Positions 37,213 through 46,342 are shown, counted from the first letter of the stretch. The stretch is DNA of 64,000 bases from Marinobacter changyiensis (GCF_009193265.1 NZ_VZZZ01000006.1:62001-126000), one strand, 5' to 3'. Made by a program: numbers and translations. The notes: generated by a model not told the origin, from the sequence alone.

Positions 37213-37995
37213 ATGGGCAAGGAAAAAACACTGTCGCTGGTGATTCCAGCCAAGGATGAACAGGAAAGTATCGGTCATCTGCTCACAGAGTCCTTTGACG
37301 TTATGGGGAATTACCCTGGCTTCGAGGTGGTTCTGGTGGATGACGGCAGCAGAGACCAGACACTGGACACCGCTGTGCGGACGGCCAGGGCCATAGGTGG
37401 CCGTCTTGTTGCGGTTCGCCATGATCAGAGCATCGGCCAGAGTGGCGCCCTGGCCACAGGCATCAGGCAGGCCAGAGGCGATCTCATTGTGACGATGGAT
37501 GGCGACGGCCAGAATGATCCCGCGGACATCCCGACACTGCTGCAAACAGCAAACACGATCCGCGCTTCGGATTTCTGCATCGCCGGTTACCGCAAGAGCC
37601 GCAAAGACACCGCCTGGAAACGGTTCCAGTCGCGACTGGCCAATCGAGTTCGCGATGCGCTACTGCACGATGGCGTGCCGGATACCGGCTGTGGTCTCAA
37701 GCTGTTCCCCCGCTCCACATTTCTCAAGCTGACCTGGTTTGACCATGGCCACCGCTTTATACCGGCGCTGGTTCGGGGTATTGGTGGCGAGATCGCGATC
37801 GTGGAAGTAAACCACCGGCCACGTGCAGCCGGGGTCTCCAAGTACAACGCGTGGAACAGAACCTGGGCCGGAATACTCGACCTGTTCGGCGTGTTATGGC
37901 TGCTGCACCGCACGCGCATTCCTGTCATTGCCAACCCTGTCATCGCCGAGCCTGTGTATTCCGACACCCGCTCATCGGTAACGGAGCGGTCCTGA
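37213..37995 (+). CDS. Family 2 glycosyltransferase (dolichol/undecaprenyl-phosphate type)
   Basis: 260-residue GT2 enzyme with the catalytic metal and nucleotide motifs VIPAKDEQESIG, VLVDDGSRDQTLD and MDGDGQNDP. It lacks the two C-terminal membrane helices of ArnC-like enzymes but resembles the polyprenol-phosphate sugar transferases. The next gene starts one base after its stop. With ArnT-like and VTT-domain partners it probably makes or flips a polyprenyl-phosphate sugar used to decorate lipid A or another surface glycan. Confidence 0.9.
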   Translation: MGKEKTLSLVIPAKDEQESIGHLLTESFDVMGNYPGFEVVLVDDGSRDQTLDTAVRTARAIGGRLVAVRHDQSIGQSGALATGIRQARGDLIVTMDGDGQNDPADIPTLLQTANTIRASDFCIAGYRKSRKDTAWKRFQSRLANRVRDALLHDGVPDTGCGLKLFPRSTFLKLTWFDHGHRFIPALVRGIGGEIAIVEVNHRPRAAGVSKYNAWNRTWAGILDLFGVLWLLHRTRIPVIANPVIAEPVYSDTRSSVTERS

Positions 37996-37996
37996 G

Positions 37997-38665
37997 ATGT
38001 TCAACTGGTCCCGCTGGCTGGTGTTTACCGTGCTGGTTCTGATCGGCTATATGGCCATTCACAATGGCTGGTTCGATTTTATAGCGGACAGAGCTCAGGT
38101 AGCCAACTACATACACAGCCACGGGCTTGAGGGCCTTATGGCTATCATCCTGGCAGGCGCACTGTTTACCGGCATAGGCGCACCCCGCCAGCTGTTTGCT
38201 TTTGTGCTCGGTTTTGGACTGGGGGGCATCAACGGCACCCTGGCATCAACGCTGGCAGCCGCAATAGGCGCCACAGGTTGCTTCTTCACCGCACGCTGGC
38301 TGCTGCGGACATCCTTGACCCGCCGGTTCGGTCGGCGCATGCGCCAGTTCGACGAGCTGTTCCGGGAACAGACCCTGCTGAAGGTGCTCATGGTCCGCTT
38401 GCTCCCCGTCGGCAGCAACCTGGCGACCAACCTCGTTGCCGGTTGTTCTGACATCCGTTTTCTGCCGTTCCTGGCTGGCAGCACGCTCGGATACCTTCCG
38501 CAAATGCTGGTGTTCGCACTGGCGGGCGCCGGCATTGGCACCGCCGACGAATATCAGCTGATCCTGAGCGTTGGGCTGTTCATCGTGGCTTCGATGATCG
38601 GTGCTCTGCTCTACCACAATCAAAGAGCCCGAACTCTGGCCAATTCCGTTTACGATCATCCCTGA
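37997..38665 (+). CDS. VTT/DedA-like membrane protein
   Basis: 222-residue protein of the VTT (SNARE-associated, DedA/TVP38) superfamily. It has about six helices and the conserved pattern G(A/S)PRQLFAFVLGFGLGG, then FGRRMRQFDELFREQTLLKV with MVRLLPVGSNLATNLVAGCS. Such proteins help flip or transport polyprenyl phosphates, or phospholipids, across the inner membrane. Its position between the GT2 and ArnT-like genes supports a role in delivery of the lipid-linked sugar. Confidence 0.85.
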   Translation: MFNWSRWLVFTVLVLIGYMAIHNGWFDFIADRAQVANYIHSHGLEGLMAIILAGALFTGIGAPRQLFAFVLGFGLGGINGTLASTLAAAIGATGCFFTARWLLRTSLTRRFGRRMRQFDELFREQTLLKVLMVRLLPVGSNLATNLVAGCSDIRFLPFLAGSTLGYLPQMLVFALAGAGIGTADEYQLILSVGLFIVASMIGALLYHNQRARTLANSVYDHP

Positions 38666-38674
38666 GACCGAACC

Positions 38675-40423
38675 ATGCCTGCATCACCCTTCGTTCGCCA
38701 TCTCCCTGAAGATCTGTTCAGCCTTCACCGTAACCAACTGCTTCTGTTACTGCTGGCGTTTGCCGCCGTGATGATTTTCACCGGTATCGGCCTGCGATCC
38801 CCGTGGCCGGCGGATGAACCCCGCTTTGCCGAGGTCGCCCGGGAAATGGTGGCGTCCGGACAATGGCTGATTCCCATGAGAGGTGGCGAGTTCTATCCGG
38901 ACAAACCTCCGGTTTTCATGTGGAGCATTGCCCTGTTTTACTGGCTAACCGGAAATCTGAAAGTCGCCTTCCTGCTGCCCAGTGCGTTCTGCAGTCTTCT
39001 GACCCTGGGGCTGGTTTTTGATTTGGGCACGCGGTTATGGAATCAGCGTACCGGCACTATCGCTGTGTTGCTGCTCATGATCGCGCCCCAATTCCTGATC
39101 CAGGCACAGACGGCCCAGATAGACGCCATGGTCGCCTGCTGGATTACCGTCGCCTGTTATGGCCTGATCCGGCATTTTTTTACCGGACCGGCCTGGGGCT
39201 GGTACTTTGCAGCCTGGGCCTTTATGGGGCTGGGGATTATCACCAAGGGTGTCGGGTTTCTACCCGCCCTCATGGTTATCCCGATTCTGGTACTCGGACT
39301 ACGGGACCGCCAGCTTTTTGCAGACACCCTCACCTGGCGCTGTGCGCTGGGGCCATTCGCCATGATGGCCGTGGTCGCGGCCTGGCTGGTTCCTATGGAG
39401 CTTTATGTAAACAACCTGGGCACTGAAGAAGCGCTCGCCTACAGAAACAACATACTCTTCAAGCAAACCGGGGAACGCTATGCCGACTCCTGGGGCCATA
39501 TTCAGCCCTGGCATTACTATCTGGTCAGCGTCATTCCGTCCCTCTGGTTCCCGCTGCCGTTATTGTTTCTGGCCCTGATTCGGCCAGTTAAAGAAGCCAT
39601 CCGGCAGCGCCCGGTCATTCTGGTTCTGCTGGCCTGGACGGCCCTGGTGGTGGTGTTTTTCAGCATCAGCCCCGGCAAGCGTGGGGTATACCTGCTGCCG
39701 GCATTGCCCATGTTCGCCCTTTCCATTGCTCCGGCACTCAGCGCCCACCGGCCAGCCCGATGGTTTCCCCCACTTCTGACTGGCCTGCATTTGCTGTTTG
39801 CCATAGCCCTGATAACCGTCGGTATCATGGCCTGGAGCGATCATCCCAAGCTGGTCGAAAAAATTTCTGACTATAGCCAAGACCCGGCGCGCCTGCATGA
39901 AGCCGGAACAATGGTCTTCAGCGTTGGTATGGTATGGCTGGCGAGTCTTGCTGTGCTCTGGCGCACTTATGCGCTGGGACGTTTCTTTATTGCTCTAATG
40001 ATCAGCTGGCTGCTCTACACAACCTGGGGTTACCGCATTCTGGAACCCCTGCGTACCCCACGTAATATTCTCGCAGCAGCCGAACAAAGCGCTCCTTCCG
40101 ATGCGCAGCTGGGTATGATTGATTTTAAGGAACAATTCATCCTGTTCTCCAGACTCGACTTCACTCACTTCAGCTATTTCAGCAACCGTGAGCAGGAAGA
40201 GCGCAACGCGTGGCTGTGGATGGCCAAAACAGCGGGCAGCTACCTTATTGTCGAAGACCAACCTGGCTATCAATGCTTCACCAGAAATGGAGCGATTTTT
40301 CTGGGTACAGCTCACAGGGACAGCTATCTTTTATTTGGTGATGAACAAATGAAGACCAGCTGTGCGCCTCCGGATAAGATGAAATGGTATACCACTCCAA
40401 CTCCCGGCACCTGGCTGGATTGA
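38675..40423 (+). CDS. ArnT-like glycosyltransferase (PMT/GT83 family)
   Basis: 582-residue integral membrane transferase with about 12 helices. The first periplasmic loop carries PADEPRFAEVAREMVASGQW and GGEFYPDKPPVFMW, which hold the catalytic acid residues of ArnT-type enzymes that add aminosugars to lipid A. The C-terminal soluble domain is shorter than in E. coli ArnT. Third gene of the operon, 9 bases after the VTT gene, and under a predicted PmrA box. The sugar (Ara4N, galactosamine or other) is not decided by sequence. Confidence 0.9.
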   Translation: MPASPFVRHLPEDLFSLHRNQLLLLLLAFAAVMIFTGIGLRSPWPADEPRFAEVAREMVASGQWLIPMRGGEFYPDKPPVFMWSIALFYWLTGNLKVAFLLPSAFCSLLTLGLVFDLGTRLWNQRTGTIAVLLLMIAPQFLIQAQTAQIDAMVACWITVACYGLIRHFFTGPAWGWYFAAWAFMGLGIITKGVGFLPALMVIPILVLGLRDRQLFADTLTWRCALGPFAMMAVVAAWLVPMELYVNNLGTEEALAYRNNILFKQTGERYADSWGHIQPWHYYLVSVIPSLWFPLPLLFLALIRPVKEAIRQRPVILVLLAWTALVVVFFSISPGKRGVYLLPALPMFALSIAPALSAHRPARWFPPLLTGLHLLFAIALITVGIMAWSDHPKLVEKISDYSQDPARLHEAGTMVFSVGMVWLASLAVLWRTYALGRFFIALMISWLLYTTWGYRILEPLRTPRNILAAAEQSAPSDAQLGMIDFKEQFILFSRLDFTHFSYFSNREQEERNAWLWMAKTAGSYLIVEDQPGYQCFTRNGAIFLGTAHRDSYLLFGDEQMKTSCAPPDKMKWYTTPTPGTWLD

Positions 40424-40472
40424 TCTGGCAGCGTATTAAGGCTGACCCCTAGCATCAACAAAAAAGTGGACC

Positions 40473-40703
40473 ATGAAAAAACACGAAATAGAAGCCCTTC
40501 GGGAAAACAACCGCGTTGACGCGGTGAAAATCGTGAGATCCCCTTCAAATGCACGCGAATGGGTTGTGCTCTTCAAGGAAATTGAAGGGAAAAGCTTTTT
40601 CCTGATCTCTGACGAAGATCAGGTGTGTAGCTACGTAACTCTGGACGCGGCAGTCGAGACATTGGATGCGTTGGGATTTGCACGCGCGGAAATTCTGTTT
40701 TGA
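40473..40703 (+). CDS. Hypothetical 76-residue protein
   Basis: Short soluble protein, MKKHEIEALRENNRVDAVKI followed by two beta strands (EWVVLFKEIEGKSFFLISDE) and a C-terminal helix. I do not recognise a family. ATG at 40473, separated by 49 bases from ArnT and 18 bases from the VIT gene. The charge-rich, alternating pattern suggests a small alpha/beta fold and it is likely real because the codon usage matches its neighbours. Confidence 0.6.
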   Translation: MKKHEIEALRENNRVDAVKIVRSPSNAREWVVLFKEIEGKSFFLISDEDQVCSYVTLDAAVETLDALGFARAEILF

Positions 40704-40721
40704 TCAAGACAGGAGATCGTC

Positions 40722-41414
40722 ATAAAACATACGGAGCACCATAAAACCCACCGGACAGGTTGGCTCAGAGCCGCTGTACTCGGTGCAAATGACGGCATAG
40801 TCTCCACTGCGAGCCTTGTTCTTGGTGTTGCTGCCACGGGGGCGAGCGTCGAAAACATCCTGGTCGCTGGAGTGGCGGGCCTCGTTGCCGGTGCCATGTC
40901 GATGGCCGCCGGAGAGTATGTCTCGGTCAGTTCCCAGGCCGACACCGAACGCGCCGATCTAATTCGGGAGCAAACGGAGTTGGAAGACAATCCGGAGCAT
41001 GAACAGGCGGAATTAACGGCGATCTACGTCAGGCGCGGACTGGATGCCGAGCTGGCCTCCAGGGTTGCTACCCAGCTGATGGAGCACGACGCACTTGGTG
41101 CCCATGCACGGGATGAGTTGGGTATTTCCGAGGCCCTGGCTGCACGCCCGGTGCAGGCGGCACTTGCATCGGCCGGCACGTTTGCCGTGGGTGCCGCCCT
41201 TCCGTTGTTGATCGTTGTATTATTGCCGGTTTCCCTCCTCATGTGGGCCGTCTCGGGGAGTTCGCTGCTGTTTCTTGCGCTGCTGGGCTCGCTGTCAGCA
41301 AAAGCCGGCGGAGCCCCTGTGTTTTCGAGCCTCAGACGAGTGACCTTCTGGGGAGCTCTGGCAATGGCGCTCACAGCCGGGGTTGGAGCGCTATTCGGGG
41401 TGGTTGCTGGATGA
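40722..41414 (+). CDS. VIT1/CCC1-family transporter, apparent ATA start
   Basis: Vacuolar-iron-transporter-like membrane protein of about 230 residues (Fe/Mn and other divalent metals in relatives). Homology begins at KHTEHHKTHRTGWLRAAVLG with the family motif ANDGIVSTASLVLGVAATGA, then GLVAGAMSMAAGEYVSVSSQ, both typical. There is no ATG, GTG or TTG in this frame between the stop at 40701 and a GTG at 40872, which would remove the first helix. AGGAG at 40711 ends 6 bases before an ATA at 40722 where family members carry ATG, so ATA is the probable start or a mutated ATG. Confidence 0.8.
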   Translation: MKHTEHHKTHRTGWLRAAVLGANDGIVSTASLVLGVAATGASVENILVAGVAGLVAGAMSMAAGEYVSVSSQADTERADLIREQTELEDNPEHEQAELTAIYVRRGLDAELASRVATQLMEHDALGAHARDELGISEALAARPVQAALASAGTFAVGAALPLLIVVLLPVSLLMWAVSGSSLLFLALLGSLSAKAGGAPVFSSLRRVTFWGALAMALTAGVGALFGVVAG

Positions 41415-41582
41415 GGCTCCAGCCCATCCAGTTCCGGCTGGGTTTGTGGATTCTTTATGATTAACAGTAGTATTAGTTATGTTGCGGGATGGCCTCAGCA
41501 TTAAAGTCTGTCAACAATCCTCGCTTTGTAAACATTGGTGAATTTTTAAACCACCAGACTGTTTTGTATCTGGGCGGAGCTG

Positions 41583-42488
41583 CTAACAGCCGCAAGCGGT
41601 GGGACAGTTTGCCGCATAGGCCTCGCTCTCCGGCTGCAGCACGGTGTGATCGATCTCGAAACGCTCGCGCAACATCTCTGTCGCCAGCGTCAGCAGCCGG
41701 TCATGGCCGATGTCGCCGTCCGCCATAACCAGGTGAGCGGTTACGGCGTTGTCCCGGGTGCTCATGGCCCAAACGTGGAGATCGTGAACGGACACCACCC
41801 CGGGCAGCTCCAGCAGCGCGGCCTGCACTTCTGACAGATCAATCTCCTCCGGTACGCCATCAAACAGCAGGTGCAGGGAACGCCGGAACAGCGACCAGGT
41901 GCCCACCACGACCACCAGTGCGATCACCAGGCTCATAACCGGGTCAATCCAGCCCCAGCCCTGCCACAGATATACCGCACCGGCGACCACCACACCCAGG
42001 GACACCAGCGCATCGGCCGCCATGTGCAGGAAGGCGCCGCGGATATTGAGATCGCTTTTGCTGCCGGCCAGGAACAGCCAGGCGGTCACCGAGTTGATCA
42101 CCACACCCATACCGGCAACCACCATAACGGTAACCGCCGCCACCGGAGACGGCGTTTGCAAACGTTCAATCGCCTCCCACGCCAGGTACCCCATGGCGGC
42201 AAGCAGTATCACCGCATTGACAAAGCTGGCCAGGATTGAGCCTTTGCGCCATCCATAGCTGTGGCGCATATTGGGGTGCAGCTGCGCCGCACCAAACGCG
42301 GCCCAGGCCAGCAACAGACCGCCCACATCACTGAGGTTGTGGGCCGCATCCGCCAGCAATGCCAGCGATCCGGCCTGCCAGCCGTAAAAGGCCTCGATCA
42401 CCACAAAAGCCAGATTCAGTGTCACACCAATGGCAAACGCCCGGCCAAAATTCCGGGGTGCGTGATCGTGTTGGTGGGTGCTCAGCAT
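41583..42488 (-). CDS. Cation diffusion facilitator (CDF) metal exporter
   Basis: Zinc/cobalt/cadmium-type proton antiporter, 301 residues from the ATG at 42488. Six helices, with transport-site residues in SLALLADAAHNLSDVGG (HxxxD) and FLHMAADALVSLG (HxxxD), and a cytoplasmic regulatory domain (VHDLHVW). Histidine-rich N-terminus (STHQHDHAPR) and a Cys-rich tail ending CPTACGC suggest metal binding. The gene overlaps the short ECF sigma-factor gene by 7 bases, so they are co-transcribed. Confidence 0.92.
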   Translation of the reverse strand: MLSTHQHDHAPRNFGRAFAIGVTLNLAFVVIEAFYGWQAGSLALLADAAHNLSDVGGLLLAWAAFGAAQLHPNMRHSYGWRKGSILASFVNAVILLAAMGYLAWEAIERLQTPSPVAAVTVMVVAGMGVVINSVTAWLFLAGSKSDLNIRGAFLHMAADALVSLGVVVAGAVYLWQGWGWIDPVMSLVIALVVVVGTWSLFRRSLHLLFDGVPEEIDLSEVQAALLELPGVVSVHDLHVWAMSTRDNAVTAHLVMADGDIGHDRLLTLATEMLRERFEIDHTVLQPESEAYAANCPTACGC

Positions 42489-42796
42489 TTGGAACCATCC
42501 GATTCGCCGTGACAACAGACGTTGCCCGCATCATCCAACACCACATCACAACGCGGCACCGGTACCCGCTGCTTGCGCAGACGATGACTGTCGGTCAGCG
42601 CGTTGCGGGCGACCCGGAACAGCCAGGCCCGGAGGCTCTGCAAGTCATAGATATTCATCCCCTCGCGCATGGCCTTGAAGAACACGTCCTGCAGGACATC
42701 GTCGGCCATCGCCGGCTCCTTCATTTGGCCGAAGAGGAATCCGCGAAGCTCCACCTGATGTTCGTGCCAGGCCTTCAGTACACAGTCAAAGGTCAT
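42482..42796 (-). CDS. ECF-type sigma factor lacking region 4
   Basis: 104-residue protein that matches only region 2 of sigma-70 factors (VELRGFLFGQMKEPAMADDV, then LQDVFFKAMREG and LRAWLFRVARNALTDSHR). The DNA-binding region 4 (another ~60 residues) is absent: the frame ends after a cysteine-rich tail with CDVVLDDAGNVCCHG. Ends inside the start region of the CDF gene. Either a deletion removed region 4, or the remaining protein acts as a special short factor. GGCGGAGAT precedes the ATG. Related SigZ-type factors are full length. Confidence 0.7.
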   Translation of the reverse strand: MTFDCVLKAWHEHQVELRGFLFGQMKEPAMADDVLQDVFFKAMREGMNIYDLQSLRAWLFRVARNALTDSHRLRKQRVPVPRCDVVLDDAGNVCCHGESDGSKC

Positions 42797-43161
42797 ATCT
42801 CCGCCTCAGCGCTTATTCTGCTGCCATAATAACCTATGCACTGTCCCCGTCACGAGGCGCGCGGACCCACACCGCTCATCGACTCACTGTTTCAGCCAGA
42901 AACAAGTATCTTTTCCTGAGTTCTCTCGTCTTCCTTCCAAGATATCCTGATAACCTCTCAAAAGGGTTGCTCTCGAAACATGCTGGAACTCCTCCGACTT
43001 GCCCGGCAGGCACCACTGGCGATACCTCACTCAGGGCGCCAACACTGACGTTTTCCAGCAAAAGTTCTGTCAAAATAGGTATACCAGGGTCGGCAGAATC
43101 CATAATGGTGACACCATTGCAGAGGATCTTGCCAGCAACCAGCCACACAGAGCGGGTATGT
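42797..43161. other. Gap between sigma and outer-membrane genes
   Basis: Between a minus-strand gene start and a plus-strand one, so both promoters lie here. Frames in it are not convincing. No repeat or terminator stood out on reading. Confidence 0.5.
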
Positions 43162-43788
43162 ATGAACCTTCGAACCCTCACAGCGGTCCTGTCCGCCCTA
43201 ACCCTGCCCGCGCCACCGGTGGCGGCGGAGGTTGGCTTGTCGCCGTTTGCAGGCTTTCGCATGAGCAGTTCCGTGGATATCGAGACGGCCGGTGCCAGCG
43301 CCGACGATCAGATCCACTTCCGGGATTCCCCGAGCCAGGGGCTGGCACTCAATTTTGACCTGGCCGAACCTGGCAAACAGGGGGAACTTTACTTCAGCCG
43401 GCAAAGTACCTCCGCCAGGCTGGACAACGGCCTGTTCGCCCCGGGCATCGAGTCCATTGATCTTACGATTTACCAACTCCAGTTCGGCGGGCTCTATTTT
43501 CCGGGCGGGAAGAGCTACGGAGGGTTTGTCTCCGGCGTACTGGGCGTTACCCGCCTGGAGCCGGAGGACTCGAGATACGATTCCCACCACCGGGCAGCGC
43601 TGTCGCTCGGTGGCGGCTATCAGTTTTTCCTGACCGAACATCTGCGCCTGAGACTGGATCTTCGCGGCGTTTATACCGTCCTGAACTCGGGAGGCTCAGT
43701 GTTCTGTTCCGGCGGATGCGAGCTTAGATTTCGCAGCGACGGCTACCTGCAGGTGGAAGCTGGCGCAGGATTGGGCATGCGTTTCTGA
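43162..43788 (+). CDS. Outer-membrane beta-barrel-like protein
   Basis: 208 residues with a signal peptide (MNLRTLTAVLSALTLPAPPVAA) and strands of alternating residues ending in a terminal phenylalanine (EAGAGLGMRF). Motifs such as LQFGGLYFPGGKSYGGFVSG and ALSLGGGYQFFLTEHLRLR are typical of small opacity/OmpW-like barrels. ATG at 43162 was preferred because the signal peptide begins there; the ribosome site is weak. Function unknown. It converges on arsJ, whose stop lies 7 bases away. Confidence 0.8.
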   Translation: MNLRTLTAVLSALTLPAPPVAAEVGLSPFAGFRMSSSVDIETAGASADDQIHFRDSPSQGLALNFDLAEPGKQGELYFSRQSTSARLDNGLFAPGIESIDLTIYQLQFGGLYFPGGKSYGGFVSGVLGVTRLEPEDSRYDSHHRAALSLGGGYQFFLTEHLRLRLDLRGVYTVLNSGGSVFCSGGCELRFRSDGYLQVEAGAGLGMRF

Positions 43789-43795
43789 CGCCGGC

Positions 43796-44989
43796 TCACG
43801 CCACCACTTGCCGCCGCTCGGGCAACAATACCGAGAGTAACGATGCCATGGCCACCAAACCCGATGATATCCACAGACAGGCCTCCAGCCCGAAGGCCTG
43901 GTAGATCCAGCCGGACAGAATCGTCCCCAGCAGCCGGCCGGCGGCGTTGGACATGTAGTAAAAGCCCACATCCAGGGACACGCCATCCCCTCGGGCAAAG
44001 CTGACAATCAGGTAGCTGTGCAGGGAGGAATTGATGGCGAACAGCACCCCGAACAGCAGCAAACCGCCGACAATAACCAGCTGTGGCGACCACCCCGCCA
44101 TCAGGCCACCGGCAATGGCCGCAGGAACCACCGCCAGCGCTGCCGCCCAGAGCACCGCAGGTTGCTTGCCTTCCATGGTGCCGGTAATGCGCGGCGCAAT
44201 GGTCTGAATAAAACCGTAGCCAATGATCCAGGTGGCCATGAAGCCCCCCACTTTCCAGAAATCCCAGCCAAACACCGTGTGCAGATAGACCGGGAGCGCC
44301 ACTACGAACCACACATCCCGGGCGCCGAACAGGAACATTCGCGCCGCCGACAGCACGTTAATGGCCCGGCTCTTGGACAGGATCTCACTGAATTTCGGTT
44401 TGGCCTTGCTTTTACCCAGCTCCTGTTTGAGCAGGAACAGGCTCGCCAGCCAGACCACGGCAAGGGCAACGGCCATGATAATGACCGCTCCTGTGAAGCC
44501 AGCGGCCACCAGCAGCACACCACCGAGGAAGAAACCTAGGCCCTTGAGGGTATTCTTGGAACCGGTCAGGATCGCCACCCACTTGTACAGGGTGCCCTGC
44601 TGCTCGTCCGGCACCAGCAACTTGATGCCGCTCTTGGCGGACATCTTGTTCAGATCCTTGGCGATACCGGAGATGGCCTGCGCCGCCATTACCCAGGGTA
44701 CGGTGAGCATGGCCGCCGGTACCGCCAGCATGCCGAGCGCCAGGATCTGCAGAAACAGCCCGATATTCATGGTGCGGTTCAGGCCCATGCGAGCGCCCAG
44801 ATAACCGCCCACCAGGTTGGTCACCACCCCGAAGAACTCGTAAAAGACGAACAGCAGGGCGATTTCCAGCGGTGAATAGCCCAACTGATGGAAATGCAGC
44901 ACCACCAGCATCCGCAGAGCCCCATCCGTCAGGGTGAAGGCCCAGTAATTGCCGGTGATGACCAGGTACTGACGGATGGCGGCGGTCAT
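43796..44989 (-). CDS. arsJ: Organoarsenical efflux permease ArsJ
   Basis: Major-facilitator protein, 397 residues and 10-12 helices, that exports 1-arseno-3-phosphoglycerate, an unstable product of GAPDH acting on arsenate. Motif ITGNYWAFTLTDGALRMLVV at the N-terminus and TGSKNTLKGLGFFLGG are typical of ArsJ. It directly follows a GAPDH gene, one base after its stop, and both are downstream of an arsR-like gene. This is the known ArsJ-GAPDH arsenate-resistance pathway. Confidence 0.93.
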   Translation of the reverse strand: MTAAIRQYLVITGNYWAFTLTDGALRMLVVLHFHQLGYSPLEIALLFVFYEFFGVVTNLVGGYLGARMGLNRTMNIGLFLQILALGMLAVPAAMLTVPWVMAAQAISGIAKDLNKMSAKSGIKLLVPDEQQGTLYKWVAILTGSKNTLKGLGFFLGGVLLVAAGFTGAVIIMAVALAVVWLASLFLLKQELGKSKAKPKFSEILSKSRAINVLSAARMFLFGARDVWFVVALPVYLHTVFGWDFWKVGGFMATWIIGYGFIQTIAPRITGTMEGKQPAVLWAAALAVVPAAIAGGLMAGWSPQLVIVGGLLLFGVLFAINSSLHSYLIVSFARGDGVSLDVGFYYMSNAAGRLLGTILSGWIYQAFGLEACLWISSGLVAMASLLSVLLPERRQVVA

Positions 44990-44990
44990 A

Positions 44991-45995
44991 TCAGGCGGAA
45001 CCTACCTTACGCGCCAGCTCGGCGGTGCGGTTGGCGTAGCCCCACTCATTGTCATACCAGGCGAAGATTTTCACCTGGGTGCCGTTGACCACCAGGGTGG
45101 ACAGGGCATCGACGATGGACGAACGCGGGTCGGTCTTATAATCGATGGACACCAGCGGGCGTTCCTCGTAGCCCATTATGTCTTTCAGTTCACCTTCGGC
45201 CGCTGCTTTCAACAGCTGGTTCACGGTGTCGCGATCGGTCGGCGTTGCTACTTCAAACACGCAATCGGTCAGCGAAGCGTTGGTTAACGGCACGCGCACC
45301 GCGTGGCCATCCAGCCGCCCTTTCAGTTCCGGGAAGATCTCGATAATCGCCGTCGCAGAACCGGTGCTGGTCGGGATCAATGAACTGCCACAGGCCCGGG
45401 CCCGACGCAGGTCTTTGTGGGGCGCATCCAGGATGGTCTGGGTATTGGTCACGCTGTGAATGGTGGTGATGGAGCCGTGTTTGATGCCCAGTTTCTCGTG
45501 AATGACTTTGACCACCGGGGCCAGGCAGTTGGTGGTGCAGGAAGCCGCGGTGACGATACGGTCCTTGGCCGGGTCGAAGATATGGTCATTGACGCCCAGC
45601 ACGATGTTCTTGGCACCGGCTTCCTTGACCGGGGCAGTCACAACCACACGCGTCACACCCTGATCCAGATAGCCCTGCAGCACCGCCACTGTCTTCATCT
45701 TGCCACTGGCTTCGATGACCAGATCGCAGCCGGACCAGTCGGTGTCGCCTATGACCTTGTTCCTGGTGACGCGGATGCGCTGGCCTTCAATCACCATATC
45801 CTGGCCATCCGCGCCGGCTTCGTGATGCCAGCGGCCGTGCACGCTGTCGAAGTTCAGCAGGTGCGCCAGGGTACCGGCGTCAGCACCCGGATCGTTAATG
45901 GCCACAAATTCCATCTCCGGCCATTCCCAGGCGGCCCGCAGAGCCAGGCGGCCAATGCGACCAAATCCGTTTATTCCTACTTTGATCCTGCTCAT
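44991..45995 (-). CDS. Glyceraldehyde-3-phosphate dehydrogenase of the arsenic locus
   Basis: 334 residues from the ATG at 45995 ([20 protein letters not shown]). NAD-binding GxGxxG at the N-terminus and the catalytic cysteine in [12 protein letters not shown] followed by [20 protein letters not shown]. Linked to arsJ, it likely uses arsenate in place of phosphate to form 1-arseno-3-phosphoglycerate. An arsenic-dedicated rather than central-glycolysis copy is inferred from location. Confidence 0.94.
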   Translation of the reverse strand: MSRIKVGINGFGRIGRLALRAAWEWPEMEFVAINDPGADAGTLAHLLNFDSVHGRWHHEAGADGQDMVIEGQRIRVTRNKVIGDTDWSGCDLVIEASGKMKTVAVLQGYLDQGVTRVVVTAPVKEAGAKNIVLGVNDHIFDPAKDRIVTAASCTTNCLAPVVKVIHEKLGIKHGSITTIHSVTNTQTILDAPHKDLRRARACGSSLIPTSTGSATAIIEIFPELKGRLDGHAVRVPLTNASLTDCVFEVATPTDRDTVNQLLKAAAEGELKDIMGYEERPLVSIDYKTDPRSSIVDALSTLVVNGTQVKIFAWYDNEWGYANRTAELARKVGSA

Positions 45996-46042
45996 CTCTT
46001 GTGCTCCTGAATAAGTCTTCAAGCTGTCCAATCAAACTGACT

Positions 46043-46342
46043 TCACAGTAAACGTACAACAGGTCGGTCGGTCATCGCACGCAGCCTCTCCATTTCCTGT
46101 TCTACCAGCGCTGTGTTGCTGTCTGAAGTCCCATTCAGCACCCTGGTCAGCCATTGCGGCATCTGCGGGTGGAGAAAATAATAGATCCATTGGCCCTGGC
46201 GCTCCGTGTCCAGAAGGCCCGCTTCTTTCAGGTTTGCCAGATGTCGGCTGACTTTTGGCTGGGACGAATCAAGCGCCGTGGTCAGCTCATACACACAGAG
46301 TTTTTTCTGGTCTCGAATCAGCATCATGATGGCCAGCCGCAA
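46043..46342 (-). CDS. arsR: ArsR-family repressor, degenerate start and metal site
   Basis: Winged-helix repressor of the arsenic genes. The DNA-binding helix reads ALDSSQPKVSRHLANLKEAG. Normal ArsR has about 12 residues before GDELRLAIM; here the upstream frame (PLTVFRALGDE) continues to a stop at 46382-46384 without ATG, GTG or TTG, so the only in-frame start before the DNA-binding fold is a TTG at 46342. The arsenic site LCVCEL of relatives is LCVYEL (a TGT to TAT change), so one ligand cysteine is missing. It may be partly decayed or may sense differently. Gapdh-arsJ follow in the same direction. Confidence 0.7.
   Translation of the reverse strand: MRLAIMMLIRDQKKLCVYELTTALDSSQPKVSRHLANLKEAGLLDTERQGQWIYYFLHPQMPQWLTRVLNGTSDSNTALVEQEMERLRAMTDRPVVRLL

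Noticed and set aside
42876-43262. 128-residue minus-strand frame overlapping the sigma/outer-membrane gap
   Set aside because: No family motif, and it overlaps the signal-peptide end of a convincing outer-membrane gene on the other strand.
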